Of a stretch of DNA of 64,000 bases, positions 36,511 to 46,195 are shown in pieces. Position 1 is the first letter of the stretch; each line of letters opens with the position of its first letter. The notes beneath the pieces were generated by a model. It saw only the letters and a program-made list of their open reading frames with translations. It had not been told where the DNA came from and ran no database searches. Both the position numbers and the translations under genes were made by a program. Source of the DNA: Izhakiella capsodis (GTDB taxonomy: Bacteria > Pseudomonadota > Gammaproteobacteria > Enterobacterales > Enterobacteriaceae); contig NZ_FOVC01000002.1 in the NCBI RefSeq assembly GCF_900115045.1, positions 517,971-581,970 of the forward strand. The letters are read 5' to 3'.

Positions 36511-37014
36511 TTACTTCTTAATACGAATCACCGGTGTTTCACCGAGGGTGACGGAGCCAGACAGCTTAACCAGCTCTTTTATCTCATCCATGTTAGAAAT
36601 GACCACCGGTGTCAGCGTTGACTTGGCTTTATCTTCGAGCAGTGGTAAATCGAACTCGATAACCACGTCACCTTTGCTGACCTTCTGACCTTCTTCCGCA
36701 ATACGCTTAAAGCCTTCGCCTTTCAGTTCTACGGTATCAACGCCGAAGTGCACGAACAGCTCAATGCCATTGTCCGACTCGATCGAGAAAGCATGGTTAG
36801 TTTCAAAAATTTTGCCAATCGTACCGTCTACGGGTGCAACCATTTTGTTTCCGGAGGGTTTAATCGCAATGCCATCTCCGACGATCTTTTCGGCAAACAC
36901 TACGTCCGGAACGTCTTCAATGTTTACTATTTCGCCTGATAACGGTGCGACGATCTCTATGGTGCCTGATGTGCTATCCGATTTATCGCCAAAAAGTTTA
37001 GAAAACAAACCCAT
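36511..37014 (-). CDS. crr: Crr, glucose-specific PTS enzyme IIA
   Basis: 167 residues (E. coli 169). The phosphorylated histidine is H89 in LFVHFGVDTVEL, with the partner histidine H74 (TNHAFSIES). It accepts phosphate from HPr, passes it to the glucose permease, and in its unphosphorylated state inhibits non-PTS permeases and glycerol kinase; phosphorylated, it activates adenylate cyclase. Last gene of ptsHI-crr. pdxK, which separates crr from cysM in E. coli, is absent. Confidence 0.97.
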   Translation of the reverse strand: MGLFSKLFGDKSDSTSGTIEIVAPLSGEIVNIEDVPDVVFAEKIVGDGIAIKPSGNKMVAPVDGTIGKIFETNHAFSIESDNGIELFVHFGVDTVELKGEGFKRIAEEGQKVSKGDVVIEFDLPLLEDKAKSTLTPVVISNMDEIKELVKLSGSVTLGETPVIRIKK

Positions 37015-37057
37015 GATTTTCTCCTAAGCTGTAATTTTGGGTCAGCGTCACGCGGTA

Positions 37058-38785
37058 TCAGCAGAGTGTTTTTTCTTCAATGAACTTGTTGACCAGATTC
37101 ATTAACTCTTCTGAGGTAGGTTGAGTCAGCGCCTGCTCTGCTAATGCCTTTGCATCTTTGAAAGTCGTATTACGAATAATTTTCTTGATGCGCGGGATAG
37201 AGATCGAACTCATACTGAACTCGTCCAGACCCATACCCAATAATAACAGTGTAGCACGTTCGTCTCCGGCCAGCTCACCACACATGCCAGTCCATTTACC
37301 TTCAGCATGAGACGCATCAATAACCTGCTTAATAAGCGTCAGTACCGATGGTGACATCGGGTTATAAAGATGCGAGATAAGATCGTTGCCACGATCGACG
37401 GCAAGAGTGTACTGCGTCAGGTCGTTGGTGCCAATACTTAAGAAATCGACCTCTTTTGCCAGATGATGGGCAATGACTGCCGAGGCGGGTGTTTCTACCA
37501 TGATGCCCACTTCGATGCTTTCATCAAAAGCTTTGCTTTCGCTACGCAGCTGCGCTTTGAGCATGTCCAGCTCGCTTTTCAAAAAGCGGACTTCCTCAAC
37601 GGAAATAATCATTGGAAACATGATACGCAGTTTGCCAAAAGCTGAAGCACGCAGGATAGCGCGAAGCTGAGCATGAAGAATTTCTTTGCGATCCATCGCG
37701 ATGCGGATGGCTCGCCAGCCAAGGAAGGGGTTTTCTTCTTTGGGCAGATTCATATAGGGTAAATCTTTATCGCCACCAATATCCATGGTGCGCACGATAA
37801 CCGCTTGCGAGCCCATCCCTTCAGCTACGGCTTTATAGGCGTGGAACTGCTCTTCTTCACTTGGCAGTGAGTCGCGGTCCATAAACAGGAACTCGGTGCG
37901 ATACAGACCGACACCTTCTGCGCCGTTGCGCTCGGCACCTGCGATATCGCGAACCGTACCAATATTCGCGACGACTTCAACCTGATGACCATCCAGGGTA
38001 ATGGCGGGTAGGTCTTTCAGCTTGGCCAGCTCATTTTTCTCTTCCTGATACTGCTTCTGAATTGCTTTCAGCTCGTCAATTTTATCGGCGGTTGGATTAA
38101 CGTAAATATGATTGTTAACGCCGTCGAGTATCAGGAAGTCGCCATTTTTGACGCTGCGGGTTACATTACCGGTACCGACGATGGCCGGTAGCTCCAGCGA
38201 TCGGGCCATAATTGACGTATGTGATGTGCGGCCACCAAGGTCGGTAATGAAACCCAGCACTTTTTTAAGGTTTAGCTGGGCTGTTTCAGATGGCGTTAAA
38301 TCTTTCGCCACGAGAATGGATTCTTCCTGGATAGCACTGAGGTCGACAATGTGCAACCCAAGGATATTTTGCAGCAGGCGTTTACCGATATCGCGTACGT
38401 CAGTCGCGCGCTCTTTGAGGTATTCATCGTCCAGCTCTTCAAGCGCTTTCGCCTGACCTTCAATTACCGAAAAAGTAGCGGCATCGGCGGAGGCTAGTTC
38501 GTCTTTGATCAGAGAGATGATTTCCTGCTCCAACTCTTCGTCTTCAAGAAGCATGATGTGCCCTTCGAAGATGGCTTCTTTTTCTTCGCCGAAGGTTTCA
38601 CCTGCTTTTATTTTTATTGCTTCAAGCTGTGTTGAGGATTTGGCGCGGGCATCAAGAAAGCGCTTAATTTCCGCATTGGTATCATCGGCGGAAATTTTTT
38701 TGCGATTAATTACTATTTCGTCTTCTTTCAGCAAAAGCACTTTGCCAAAAGCAATACCCGGTGATGCTAAAATGCCTGAAATCAT
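37058..38785 (-). CDS. ptsI: PtsI, PTS enzyme I
   Basis: 575 residues, exactly the E. coli length. It autophosphorylates from phosphoenolpyruvate and phosphorylates HPr. The active histidine is H189 in GGRTSHTSIMARSLELPA; the PEP-binding C-terminal barrel has LYRTEFLFMDRD and MCGELAGDERATLLLLGMG. The start is the ATG at 38785 (MISGILASPG) with AGGTAGGG upstream; the frame extends to 38815 without support. Between ptsH and crr, same strand. Confidence 0.97.
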   Translation of the reverse strand: MISGILASPGIAFGKVLLLKEDEIVINRKKISADDTNAEIKRFLDARAKSSTQLEAIKIKAGETFGEEKEAIFEGHIMLLEDEELEQEIISLIKDELASADAATFSVIEGQAKALEELDDEYLKERATDVRDIGKRLLQNILGLHIVDLSAIQEESILVAKDLTPSETAQLNLKKVLGFITDLGGRTSHTSIMARSLELPAIVGTGNVTRSVKNGDFLILDGVNNHIYVNPTADKIDELKAIQKQYQEEKNELAKLKDLPAITLDGHQVEVVANIGTVRDIAGAERNGAEGVGLYRTEFLFMDRDSLPSEEEQFHAYKAVAEGMGSQAVIVRTMDIGGDKDLPYMNLPKEENPFLGWRAIRIAMDRKEILHAQLRAILRASAFGKLRIMFPMIISVEEVRFLKSELDMLKAQLRSESKAFDESIEVGIMVETPASAVIAHHLAKEVDFLSIGTNDLTQYTLAVDRGNDLISHLYNPMSPSVLTLIKQVIDASHAEGKWTGMCGELAGDERATLLLLGMGLDEFSMSSISIPRIKKIIRNTTFKDAKALAEQALTQPTSEELMNLVNKFIEEKTLC

Positions 38786-39010
38786 AACCCTACCTTTTAT
38801 AATCTTGATAATCACCTGATGAGGTTAAGTGGTGCATTCACCAATTTAACCTCCCTGCATGGCGGTACGACCGGGAAACTAACCGCCAGGTCGCTGTTCA
38901 AGTTACGTTTAGACTTTACTAAAACAGCAACGCGGACATGCTGTCCGCGATCAATTAACCAGGTGATTAGGTAGGCCAGTCCATGCTGTAAGTTCTGGAG
39001 TCGAACTTAC

Positions 39011-39268
39011 TTATTCTAACTCAGCCATGAGCTTGACCAGGTGCTCGATCGCCTGCTGCTCATCTTCACCAGTGGCTGAAAGGGTGACGACTGTACCCTG
39101 AGTCAGTCCCAGCGTCTGCAACTTAAATAGGCTTTTGGCGCTGGCGGACTTGCCGTTGGAGGTGACAGTGATCTCTGACTGAAATGCTTTAGCTTCTTTA
39201 ACAAACTGGGCTGCCGGGCGGGTATGGAGGCCGTTAGGTGCAGTAATAGTCACTTCTTTCTGGAACAT
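39011..39268 (-). CDS. ptsH: PtsH, HPr phosphocarrier
   Basis: 85 residues. Phosphorylated histidine H15 in PNGLHTRPAAQFVKEA; S46 in SASAKSLFKLQ is conserved although enterobacteria lack the HPr kinase. It carries phosphate from enzyme I to sugar-specific IIA proteins. First gene of ptsHI-crr; 225 bp separate it from ptsI. Confidence 0.97.
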   Translation of the reverse strand: MFQKEVTITAPNGLHTRPAAQFVKEAKAFQSEITVTSNGKSASAKSLFKLQTLGLTQGTVVTLSATGEDEQQAIEHLVKLMAELE

Positions 39269-39596
39269 TCGTGTTTCCCCAATAAAATTGGTTTGGTGTT
39301 GAGAATCTAAAGTTTAGCCTGAAGGCGTTGCTTTAGCCCGATCACATCGCGTTGCCGAGATCGACAGACAAAACGAAAAACGTGCAGTTGAAAGTATGAA
39401 GCGTCGCGAACAGTCATGCTTGACTACAATGGCTTTTATTGTGCCCTAAAGTGTACGTTGAATAATTCAGAAATCTTTTCAACATTAACTTCGGGCGTCA
39501 TTATTAATTTTTCGCTTCAAAATAATTGGCTGCTTAGATACCAATCCAGCCTTAGAAATGCAATCTGTTTTATAGTGAAAATATGACATAGCCCAC
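39269..39596. other. ptsH promoter region
   Basis: 328 bp between ptsH and the cysK terminator, with no gene. In E. coli this interval carries several ptsH promoters and CRP sites; here a GATCACAT half-site near 39340 is the only CRP-like element I could see. Confidence 0.45.
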
Positions 39597-39620
39597 AAAA
39601 AAAGCACCCAAGGGGATGCT
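39597..39620 (-). terminator. Terminator of cysK
   Basis: On the minus strand AGCATCCC-CTT-GGGTGCT followed by seven T residues, 27 bp after the cysK stop. Confidence 0.8.
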
Positions 39621-39646
39621 TTTTTGAACAAATTGAACGCGGTACA

Positions 39647-40618
39647 TTACGGCTGTAACTCTTTTTCTGTAAACAGGTCGGCAAACAGCGCAGTACTCAG
39701 ATAACGTTCACCTGACGAGGGCAAAATAACGACGATATTTTTATTGGCAAAGGCGTCATCTTCTTGCAGCCTGAGAGCGGCTGCGACTGCCGCGCCGGAC
39801 GATATACCGGCGAGGATACCTTCTTCTTCCATCAGCCGGCGAGCGGTTGATATAGCGTCTTCATTGCTGACGGCAACGACTTTATCGACCAGCTTAAGAT
39901 CGAGATTCCCAGGAATAAAACCAGCACCGATACCCTGAATTTTATGCGGGCCGGGCTTTAATTCCTCGCCCGCCAGCGCCTGAGCAATTACCGGAGAATC
40001 ATCAGGTTCGACTGCAACGGTAATCAAATCTTTTTTACCTTTGGCGTTTTTTATGTAACGACTAACGCCAGTTAACGTGCCACCTGTACCGACGCCAGCA
40101 ATAAATACGTCTACTTCACCGTCAGTATCTTCCCAGATCTCCGGACCAGTAGTTTTTTCGTGAATTTCCGGATTGGCTGGATTGCTGAATTGCTGCAACA
40201 TGATGACATTTTCGGGATTTTGCGCTACCAACTCTTCAGCTTTGGCGATAGCCCCTTTCATGCCTTTAGGCCCTTCGGTTAGTATCAGTTTTGCACCCAG
40301 TGCCTTAAGGAGTTTACGGCGTTCTACACTCATGGTTTCAGGCATCGTCAGCGTCAACTTGTAACCACGGGCTGCAGCGACATAGGCCAGAGCGATCCCG
40401 GTATTGCCACTGGTTGGTTCAACCAGCTCGATACCAGGCTTGAGAACACCGCGCTTTTCTGCATCCCATATCATATTGGCACCGATGCGACATTTTACGC
40501 TGAAACTAGGATTGCGTGACTCTACTTTAGCCAGGATGCGCCCGTTGCCAATGTGATTCAGTCGAACCAGCGGGGTATGACCGATTGTTAACGAGTTGTC
40601 TTTATAGATCTTACTCAT
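39647..40618 (-). CDS. cysK: CysK, cysteine synthase A
   Basis: 323 residues, the E. coli length. A PLP-dependent O-acetylserine sulfhydrylase, the main cysteine-forming enzyme; it also binds CysE. PLP lysine K42 in NPSFSVKCRIG, phosphate loop EPTSGNTGIAL, asparagine loop around HIGNGRI. It lies apart from the cysP operon and is followed by its own terminator. Confidence 0.97.
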   Translation of the reverse strand: MSKIYKDNSLTIGHTPLVRLNHIGNGRILAKVESRNPSFSVKCRIGANMIWDAEKRGVLKPGIELVEPTSGNTGIALAYVAAARGYKLTLTMPETMSVERRKLLKALGAKLILTEGPKGMKGAIAKAEELVAQNPENVIMLQQFSNPANPEIHEKTTGPEIWEDTDGEVDVFIAGVGTGGTLTGVSRYIKNAKGKKDLITVAVEPDDSPVIAQALAGEELKPGPHKIQGIGAGFIPGNLDLKLVDKVVAVSNEDAISTARRLMEEEGILAGISSGAAVAAALRLQEDDAFANKNIVVILPSSGERYLSTALFADLFTEKELQP

Positions 40619-40784
40619 TGCCCGTCCTTAACTGTATAAAAAAGTGACATCCATACCAGCATACTGATCTAGATCTGCTTCGGAAGTAAAGAAATCATAT
40701 ATGGATATGTATTGCAGCAATAAGTAAAAGAAAATGGAATAAATGGCGAAAAGCTTGTCCCCGGTGGCAGAGAGATGGATAGGT

Positions 40785-41558
40785 TTACTGGTGGCGCGTA
40801 TGCGAGATACCCAGCTGCGCGCGGTATTTATCTACCCACATAGCGGTAGCGCCGCAAACAGCAACTGGCAGGATCACCAAATTGATAATTGGCATCAACG
40901 TAAACAGGCTGACCAGTGCGCCAAACTGCATATTATCGCTTTTATACTGGCTTAACGCCTTGCGCATGCGCGTGAAATCTACCTTATGATTATCAAATGG
41001 ATAGTCGCAGTATTGGATAGCAAGCGTCCAGGCACTGAATAAAAACCACAGTACCGGTGCCAGCGTTTGTCCCAGGCCGGGAATTAAATAAAAAATCAAC
41101 AACCCCAGCGCTCTTGGCAAATACCAGGCGAGTTTTTGCCATTCCCGGAGCAAGATATGCGGCGTGCTTTTCATTAACTCTATCCAACCCGTTTCGGGCG
41201 GTGATTGCCCGGTTAAGCGAGCTTCAAGTTGTTCAGATAGCAAGCCGCAAAAGGGCGCGGCAATCCAGTTAGTTAACGTTGAGAAGAAATAGCTGAATAC
41301 TAATAAAATAGATATTACGGTTAGTGGCCAAAGTAAGTAGCTTAGCCATTGAAGCCAGTCGGGAACGTGCGCCATGATAAGCGCTATCCAAACATTTAGC
41401 TTGTGGAACAGCCAAAGAAATGCGCTGCCCATAAGCACGATATTGACCAGCAAAGGTAGCAGCACAAAGCGACGAATACCGGGTTGATGGATAAGTTTCC
41501 ATCCCTGAAAAAAATAGTGGGCTCCCCCCGGATTTACAGAGGTAGTTCGATTGATCAT
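40785..41558 (-). CDS. cysZ: CysZ, sulfate channel
   Basis: 257 residues (E. coli 253), an inner-membrane protein with hydrophobic stretches near 28-50, 65-95 and 145-190, and conserved FFQGWKLIHQPGIRRFVLLP and SAWTLAIQYCDYPFDNH. It mediates high-flux sulfate entry for cysteine synthesis. GGAGAT lies nine bases upstream of the ATG. It is upstream of cysK and divergent from zipA. Confidence 0.95.
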   Translation of the reverse strand: MINRTTSVNPGGAHYFFQGWKLIHQPGIRRFVLLPLLVNIVLMGSAFLWLFHKLNVWIALIMAHVPDWLQWLSYLLWPLTVISILLVFSYFFSTLTNWIAAPFCGLLSEQLEARLTGQSPPETGWIELMKSTPHILLREWQKLAWYLPRALGLLIFYLIPGLGQTLAPVLWFLFSAWTLAIQYCDYPFDNHKVDFTRMRKALSQYKSDNMQFGALVSLFTLMPIINLVILPVAVCGATAMWVDKYRAQLGISHTRHQ

Positions 41559-41777
41559 TAGTACGAAATCTCCTTCATCTATCTGGTTAACTACATCATA
41601 TCCTATGTTTTCTGGTGAGTCCGAGGCGACTTGCGTGAAAAACCAGCAAAAAACTCGCCTGAGTCGATCTTATTTGCGAGAAAATAGTGCCCAGACTTGC
41701 ACTTGTGAAGCGGTGCAAATACAGTTAGAGGATAAAGTTTGCCGTGGTGGCAAGATATTGGAACAACAGAGAATACA

Positions 41778-42770
41778 ATGATGCAGGATTTGCGTCTGAT
41801 ATTAATCGTTGTTGGCGCTATCGCCATAATCGCATTGCTTCTTCACGGCTTGTGGACCAGCCGTAAAGAGCGCTCTACGGTATTTCGCGATCGCCCACAC
41901 AAACGTATCAAGCAAGAGCGGGAATACGACGTCGTGGAAAGCGATGAAGGTGTAGGGGAAGTTCGCGTACGCCGTCAAGAGCCGGCCGTTGAGCCGCTAC
42001 CTCACCTGCATGCTGAGCCTGGAGGTGAAGTCCGCCAGCAGAAAAAAGTGAGGCCTATCACCGGAACACCAGTTCAGTCGCCAGATATCGCTACAGCGCA
42101 ATTTACGTCGTATGCTGTGTCAAAGCAGCCGTCGCGCGATCCGCTGCTGGATGATATGGAAACCGACTGGCATTCAGATCCTCTTGTCCGTGACGAGGTG
42201 CCGGAGCAAAATATTGAGCCCTACAACAGTGCGCAGCCTGATGTCAGGGTAGATCGTCATGCGCCTGTAGAGCCTACGTTTACACTTGAAGCCTCTGCAC
42301 ACAAAACGCATGAAGAAGAGCCTGCGCCTGACGCGGTGGAATCCACTGAAAGAGAGACGGTGTTGGTGTTGCACGTTGCAGCGCACGCAGGCAGTGAGCT
42401 CAATGGCGAGGCGTTGCTACAGGGAATATTGCAGGCGGGGTTCCAGTTTGGCGAAATGAACATTTTCCATCGCCATCTGAATCCGGCAGGAAGCGGGCCG
42501 GTATTATTCAGCCTTGCCAACATGGTTAAGCCTGGTTCGTTTAATCCTGACACCATGTCTGATTTCTCTACGCCAGGTATATCCATTTTCATGATGGTAC
42601 CGTCATATGGCGATGCTAATCAGAACTTTAAGCTGATGCTACAATCCGCGCAGCGTATCGCTGACGACGTTGGCGGAGTGGTTCTGGATGATGAGCGACG
42701 TATGATGACGCCGCAGAAGCTTGAAATCTACAAAGCGCGAATCCGCGCCGTTGTTGAAAAAAACGGATAA
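41778..42770 (+). CDS. zipA: ZipA, FtsZ-anchoring division protein
   Basis: 330 residues. N-terminal membrane anchor (LRLILIVVGAIAIIALLLHG, residues 4-23), a charged then proline- and glutamate-rich linker (about 30-190), and the C-terminal FtsZ-binding domain (VLHVAAHAGSELNGEALLQ, FSLANMVKPGSFNPD, VVLDDERRMMTPQKLE). It tethers the Z-ring to the inner membrane. The start is the ATG at 41778, matching MMQDLRLIL. The linker is poorer in P/Q than in E. coli, as expected for a fast-evolving segment. Confidence 0.96.
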   Translation: MMQDLRLILIVVGAIAIIALLLHGLWTSRKERSTVFRDRPHKRIKQEREYDVVESDEGVGEVRVRRQEPAVEPLPHLHAEPGGEVRQQKKVRPITGTPVQSPDIATAQFTSYAVSKQPSRDPLLDDMETDWHSDPLVRDEVPEQNIEPYNSAQPDVRVDRHAPVEPTFTLEASAHKTHEEEPAPDAVESTERETVLVLHVAAHAGSELNGEALLQGILQAGFQFGEMNIFHRHLNPAGSGPVLFSLANMVKPGSFNPDTMSDFSTPGISIFMMVPSYGDANQNFKLMLQSAQRIADDVGGVVLDDERRMMTPQKLEIYKARIRAVVEKNG

Positions 42771-42794
42771 GATGAACGGCCTCTCAATTAACTG

Positions 42795-42819
42795 AACCCC
42801 CGCTAGTCGGGGGTTTTTT
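42795..42819 (+). terminator. Terminator between zipA and ligA
   Basis: Stem AACCCCCG/CGGGGGTT with a five-base loop and six T residues; it ends 17 bp before the ligA start. Confidence 0.85.
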
Positions 42820-42836
42820 ATCGCTGATGGTAATTT

Positions 42837-44855
42837 ATGCACTCAATTGAAAATCAGATCAATCAGCTGCGCAAAACGTTGCGTCATCATGAGCACCTTT
42901 ATCACGTGCTGGATTCCCCAGAAATTCCGGATGCTGAATATGACCGGCTGATGCGTGAATTACGTGAACTTGAAGAGCAGCACCCGCAATGGGTGACGCC
43001 GGATTCGCCAACGCAGCGGGTTGGCGCGACACCGCTGGCTGCTTTTGCGCAGGTCCGTCATGAAATGCCGATGCTGTCGCTCGATAACGTATTCGATGAT
43101 GCCGGCTATCTGGCGTTCAATAAGCGTGTTCAGGATCGTCTTAAAAGTAGCGATGAGATTGTCTTTTGCTGTGAGCTGAAACTGGACGGATTAGCGGTAA
43201 GCCTGCTCTATGAGGGAGGTGTATTGACCCGTGCGGCGACGCGCGGTGATGGCACTACCGGCGAAAATATAACAGCCAATGTCCGTACTATCCGTGCCAT
43301 TCCGCTGCGTTTGCAGGGGGATGATATTCCCGCCAGGGTTGAGGTTCGCGGTGAGGTCTTTATGCCGCAAGCCGGTTTTGAAAAGCTGAATGCCGATGCG
43401 CGCCGAACAGGCAGCAAAGTGTTTGCGAATCCGCGTAATGCCGCTGCGGGATCGCTACGTCAGCTCGATCCGCGCATTACAGCTAAACGGCCGCTGACTT
43501 TCTTTTGTTATGGCTTAGGTCTGCTGGAGGGTGGTTTGATGCCGCGCAGCCACTGGCAGCGTTTGCAACAATTTAAAAAGTGGGGCCTACCGGTCAGCGA
43601 TCGCATCCGTCTATGCCACAGCGCAGAAGAGGTGCTGGCATTCTATCAGCGGGTGGACGTTCAGCGATCCGAGCTTGGTTTTGATATTGACGGTGTGGTG
43701 ATAAAAGTTGATTCACTGGATTTACAGGAAGAGCTGGGTTTTGTCGCCCGCGCTCCGCGGTGGGCGGTGGCGTTTAAATTTGCTGCACAGGAGCAAATTA
43801 CCACCGTGCGTGATGTGGAGTTTCAGGTTGGACGCACCGGCGCGATCACGCCGGTGGCCCGACTTGAACCGGTTCAGGTTGCCGGTGTGATGGTCAGTAA
43901 TGCCAGTTTGCACAATGCTGATGAAATCGAGCGGCTTGGGTTGCGTATTGGCGACCGCGTAACGATTCGCCGGGCAGGCGATGTCATTCCCCAGGTGGTG
44001 GGTGTAATTACTCACGATCGTCCGGCCGATTCGCGTGAAATTGTCTTTCCTGTACACTGTCCGGTGTGTGGCTCCGATATTGAGCGAGTGGAAGGTGAGG
44101 CGGTCGCACGCTGCACTGGTGGGCTGATTTGCGGCGCTCAGCGTAAAGAAGCGCTGAAGCACTTTGTTTCTCGTCGTGCACTGGATGTGGAGGGTATGGG
44201 AGATAAAATAATCGATCAACTGGTGGAAAAAGAGTACGTGAAAACGCCGGCCGATCTGTTTCGTCTGACCGCAGGTGTGATGACCGGCCTCGATCGAATG
44301 GGACCAAAATCAGCGCAAAATCTGGTCAATGCGCTGGAAAAAGCCAAACATACTACCCTGGCGCGCTTTCTTTATGCGTTGGGGGTTCGGGAAGTTGGTG
44401 AGGCCACAGCGCAAAACCTGGCAGCACATTTTGGCTCTCTGGAGCCACTGATGAATGCGTCACTTGAGGATTTGATCGCTGTGCCTGAGGTTGGCAACGT
44501 GGTTGCAAGCCATGTACGTAATTTTATCGATGAAGAGAGCAATCGCGAGGTTATTCGCCAGCTGATTGAAGAGTCGGGAATCAGTTGGCCAGCTGTTGAA
44601 GTCATCAGGCCGGAAGAGATAAACAGTCCCTTTGCCGGTAAAACGGTGGTTCTGACCGGTTCGCTGAATATCATGTCCCGTGATGATGCGAAGGCGCGTC
44701 TGATGGCGCTGGGGGCGAAGGTCAGTGGCAGCGTCTCTAAGAAAACCGATTTGCTGATTGCCGGGGAAGCTGCAGGCTCTAAGCTAGCAAAAGCTGAAGA
44801 ACTGGGGATTGACGTTATTGATGAAGCGCAGATGATACACCTTCTGGGTGACTGA
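42837..44855 (+). CDS. ligA: LigA, NAD-dependent DNA ligase
   Basis: 672 residues. Joins nicks and Okazaki fragments using NAD. Adenylated lysine K115 in CCELKLDGLAVS; domain Ia YHVLDSPEIPDAEYDRL; OB fold; four-cysteine zinc finger beginning CPVCGSD near residue 408; helix-hairpin-helix repeats; C-terminal BRCT (FAGKTVVLTGSLNIMSRDDA). ypeB follows at once. Confidence 0.97.
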   Translation: MHSIENQINQLRKTLRHHEHLYHVLDSPEIPDAEYDRLMRELRELEEQHPQWVTPDSPTQRVGATPLAAFAQVRHEMPMLSLDNVFDDAGYLAFNKRVQDRLKSSDEIVFCCELKLDGLAVSLLYEGGVLTRAATRGDGTTGENITANVRTIRAIPLRLQGDDIPARVEVRGEVFMPQAGFEKLNADARRTGSKVFANPRNAAAGSLRQLDPRITAKRPLTFFCYGLGLLEGGLMPRSHWQRLQQFKKWGLPVSDRIRLCHSAEEVLAFYQRVDVQRSELGFDIDGVVIKVDSLDLQEELGFVARAPRWAVAFKFAAQEQITTVRDVEFQVGRTGAITPVARLEPVQVAGVMVSNASLHNADEIERLGLRIGDRVTIRRAGDVIPQVVGVITHDRPADSREIVFPVHCPVCGSDIERVEGEAVARCTGGLICGAQRKEALKHFVSRRALDVEGMGDKIIDQLVEKEYVKTPADLFRLTAGVMTGLDRMGPKSAQNLVNALEKAKHTTLARFLYALGVREVGEATAQNLAAHFGSLEPLMNASLEDLIAVPEVGNVVASHVRNFIDEESNREVIRQLIEESGISWPAVEVIRPEEINSPFAGKTVVLTGSLNIMSRDDAKARLMALGAKVSGSVSKKTDLLIAGEAAGSKLAKAEELGIDVIDEAQMIHLLGD

Positions 44856-44856
44856 T

Positions 44857-45072
44857 ATGGAAAAAGAAAGCCTGCTGAAAATTGCCAATACCGCCATGCC
44901 TTTCGGCAAATACAAAGGCTACATGCTTATCGATTTGCCGGAGCCCTATCTGCTTTGGTTTGCGCGTAAAGGCGAGTTTCCTTCGGGGCCTCTCGGTGAA
45001 CTAATGCAAATGACGCTGGCAATCAAGATTGAAGGACTGGAGGGGCTGATAAAGCCCCTTAGAGTTAGCTAA
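44857..45072 (+). CDS. ypeB: YpeB, DUF3820 protein
   Basis: 71 residues with the DUF3820 core MPFGKYKGYMLIDLPEPYLLWFA. The family has been linked to nucleic-acid-associated proteins, but YpeB has no known function. The start is the ATG at 44857, one base after the ligA stop, implying translational coupling. Its 3' end overlaps the end of yfeH on the other strand by four bases. Confidence 0.88.
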   Translation: MEKESLLKIANTAMPFGKYKGYMLIDLPEPYLLWFARKGEFPSGPLGELMQMTLAIKIEGLEGLIKPLRVS

Positions 45073-46100
45073 GATGATTTTTGCGACTCCATCTTCCGGG
45101 TGTCAGCGCTCAGTTTATTAGGTTCGTCCTCCGCTTTTTTGCCCTGCTTTTGATAGCGTTGTGCAATAAAAGAGCAGGTCATCAGCTGAATCTGGTGGAA
45201 GATCATCAGTGGCAGAACGATAATTCCGACTGTGGCGGCAGGAAAAAGTATATTTGCCATTGGTATGCCGTTTGCCAGACTTTTCTTGGAGCCACAAAAT
45301 AGAACGGTGATTTCGTCCGCTCGTTTAAAGCCAAATAGCCGCGCCGCGGTCAGATTTATGCTAAGTACAATCAGCAGCAGCAGCAGGCTACCGATCAGAA
45401 TCCACAATAGTGTCATGATATCAACCTGATGCCAGATACCACTAACTACCGCTGCGCTGAAGGCAGTATAAACCACTAACAAAATTGAGGTCTGATCCGT
45501 GTGTCCGATGAGGCTTCGATGCCGCTCAATCCAGTTACCAATCCAGCGTCGGGAGAATTGTCCGAGGACGAAAGGGAGTAGTAGCTGCAGCATGATTTTA
45601 CCGATTTGCTCCAGGCCATCAACTGCACCACCATGATGATGAATATTCATCAGCAGTCCTACCAGCAGGGGGGAAATAAACACGCCAAGCAGGCTGGATG
45701 CTGAGGCACTGCACACCGCTGCTGCTACGTTACCGCCTGCAATCGACGTGAATGCAATGGACGACTGAACCGTTGCTGGCAGAATGCAGAGATAAAGAAA
45801 GCCAGTATAAATTTCCCGGCCAACGTTTACCGGATGCCACCAAATGACCAGCAGACCCAGCGTCGGAAATAGTATGAAGGTGCTGAACATAATCCACACA
45901 TGAAGCCGCCAGTGGCTACTGCCCGCAATAATGTTTTCCCGCGATAGCTTTGCACCGTGCAAAAAAAACAGCAGGGCGATAGCCGCAGTAGTCAGCCCTT
46001 CAAATAACGGTACAAAACCCCCTTTTGCGGGAAAAAAGCTAGCCAGCAGGACAGTAATAATCAGTTTGACCATCATTGGGTCAAGGCGAAGTACACCCAT
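45069..46100 (-). CDS. yfeH: YfeH, bile acid:sodium symporter-like membrane protein
   Basis: 343 residues with about nine or ten membrane segments, of the SBF-like (DUF4137) family. FLHGAKLSRENII and LPATVQSSIAFTSIAGGN are family signatures, and CGSKKSLANGIPMANILFP carries the crossover motif. Substrate unknown. Divergent from yfeR, a LysR regulator, over 95 bp; such pairs often mean that the regulator controls its neighbour. Confidence 0.9.
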   Translation of the reverse strand: MGVLRLDPMMVKLIITVLLASFFPAKGGFVPLFEGLTTAAIALLFFLHGAKLSRENIIAGSSHWRLHVWIMFSTFILFPTLGLLVIWWHPVNVGREIYTGFLYLCILPATVQSSIAFTSIAGGNVAAAVCSASASSLLGVFISPLLVGLLMNIHHHGGAVDGLEQIGKIMLQLLLPFVLGQFSRRWIGNWIERHRSLIGHTDQTSILLVVYTAFSAAVVSGIWHQVDIMTLLWILIGSLLLLLIVLSINLTAARLFGFKRADEITVLFCGSKKSLANGIPMANILFPAATVGIIVLPLMIFHQIQLMTCSFIAQRYQKQGKKAEDEPNKLSADTRKMESQKSS

Positions 46101-46195
46101 TGTTAATACCTGGTTAAAAAGAGACTGGCGCTATTGTGCGCGTATCAGTTTTAGAAATAAAATTGATTTATTGCATTCATTCATGAGAAAAATAG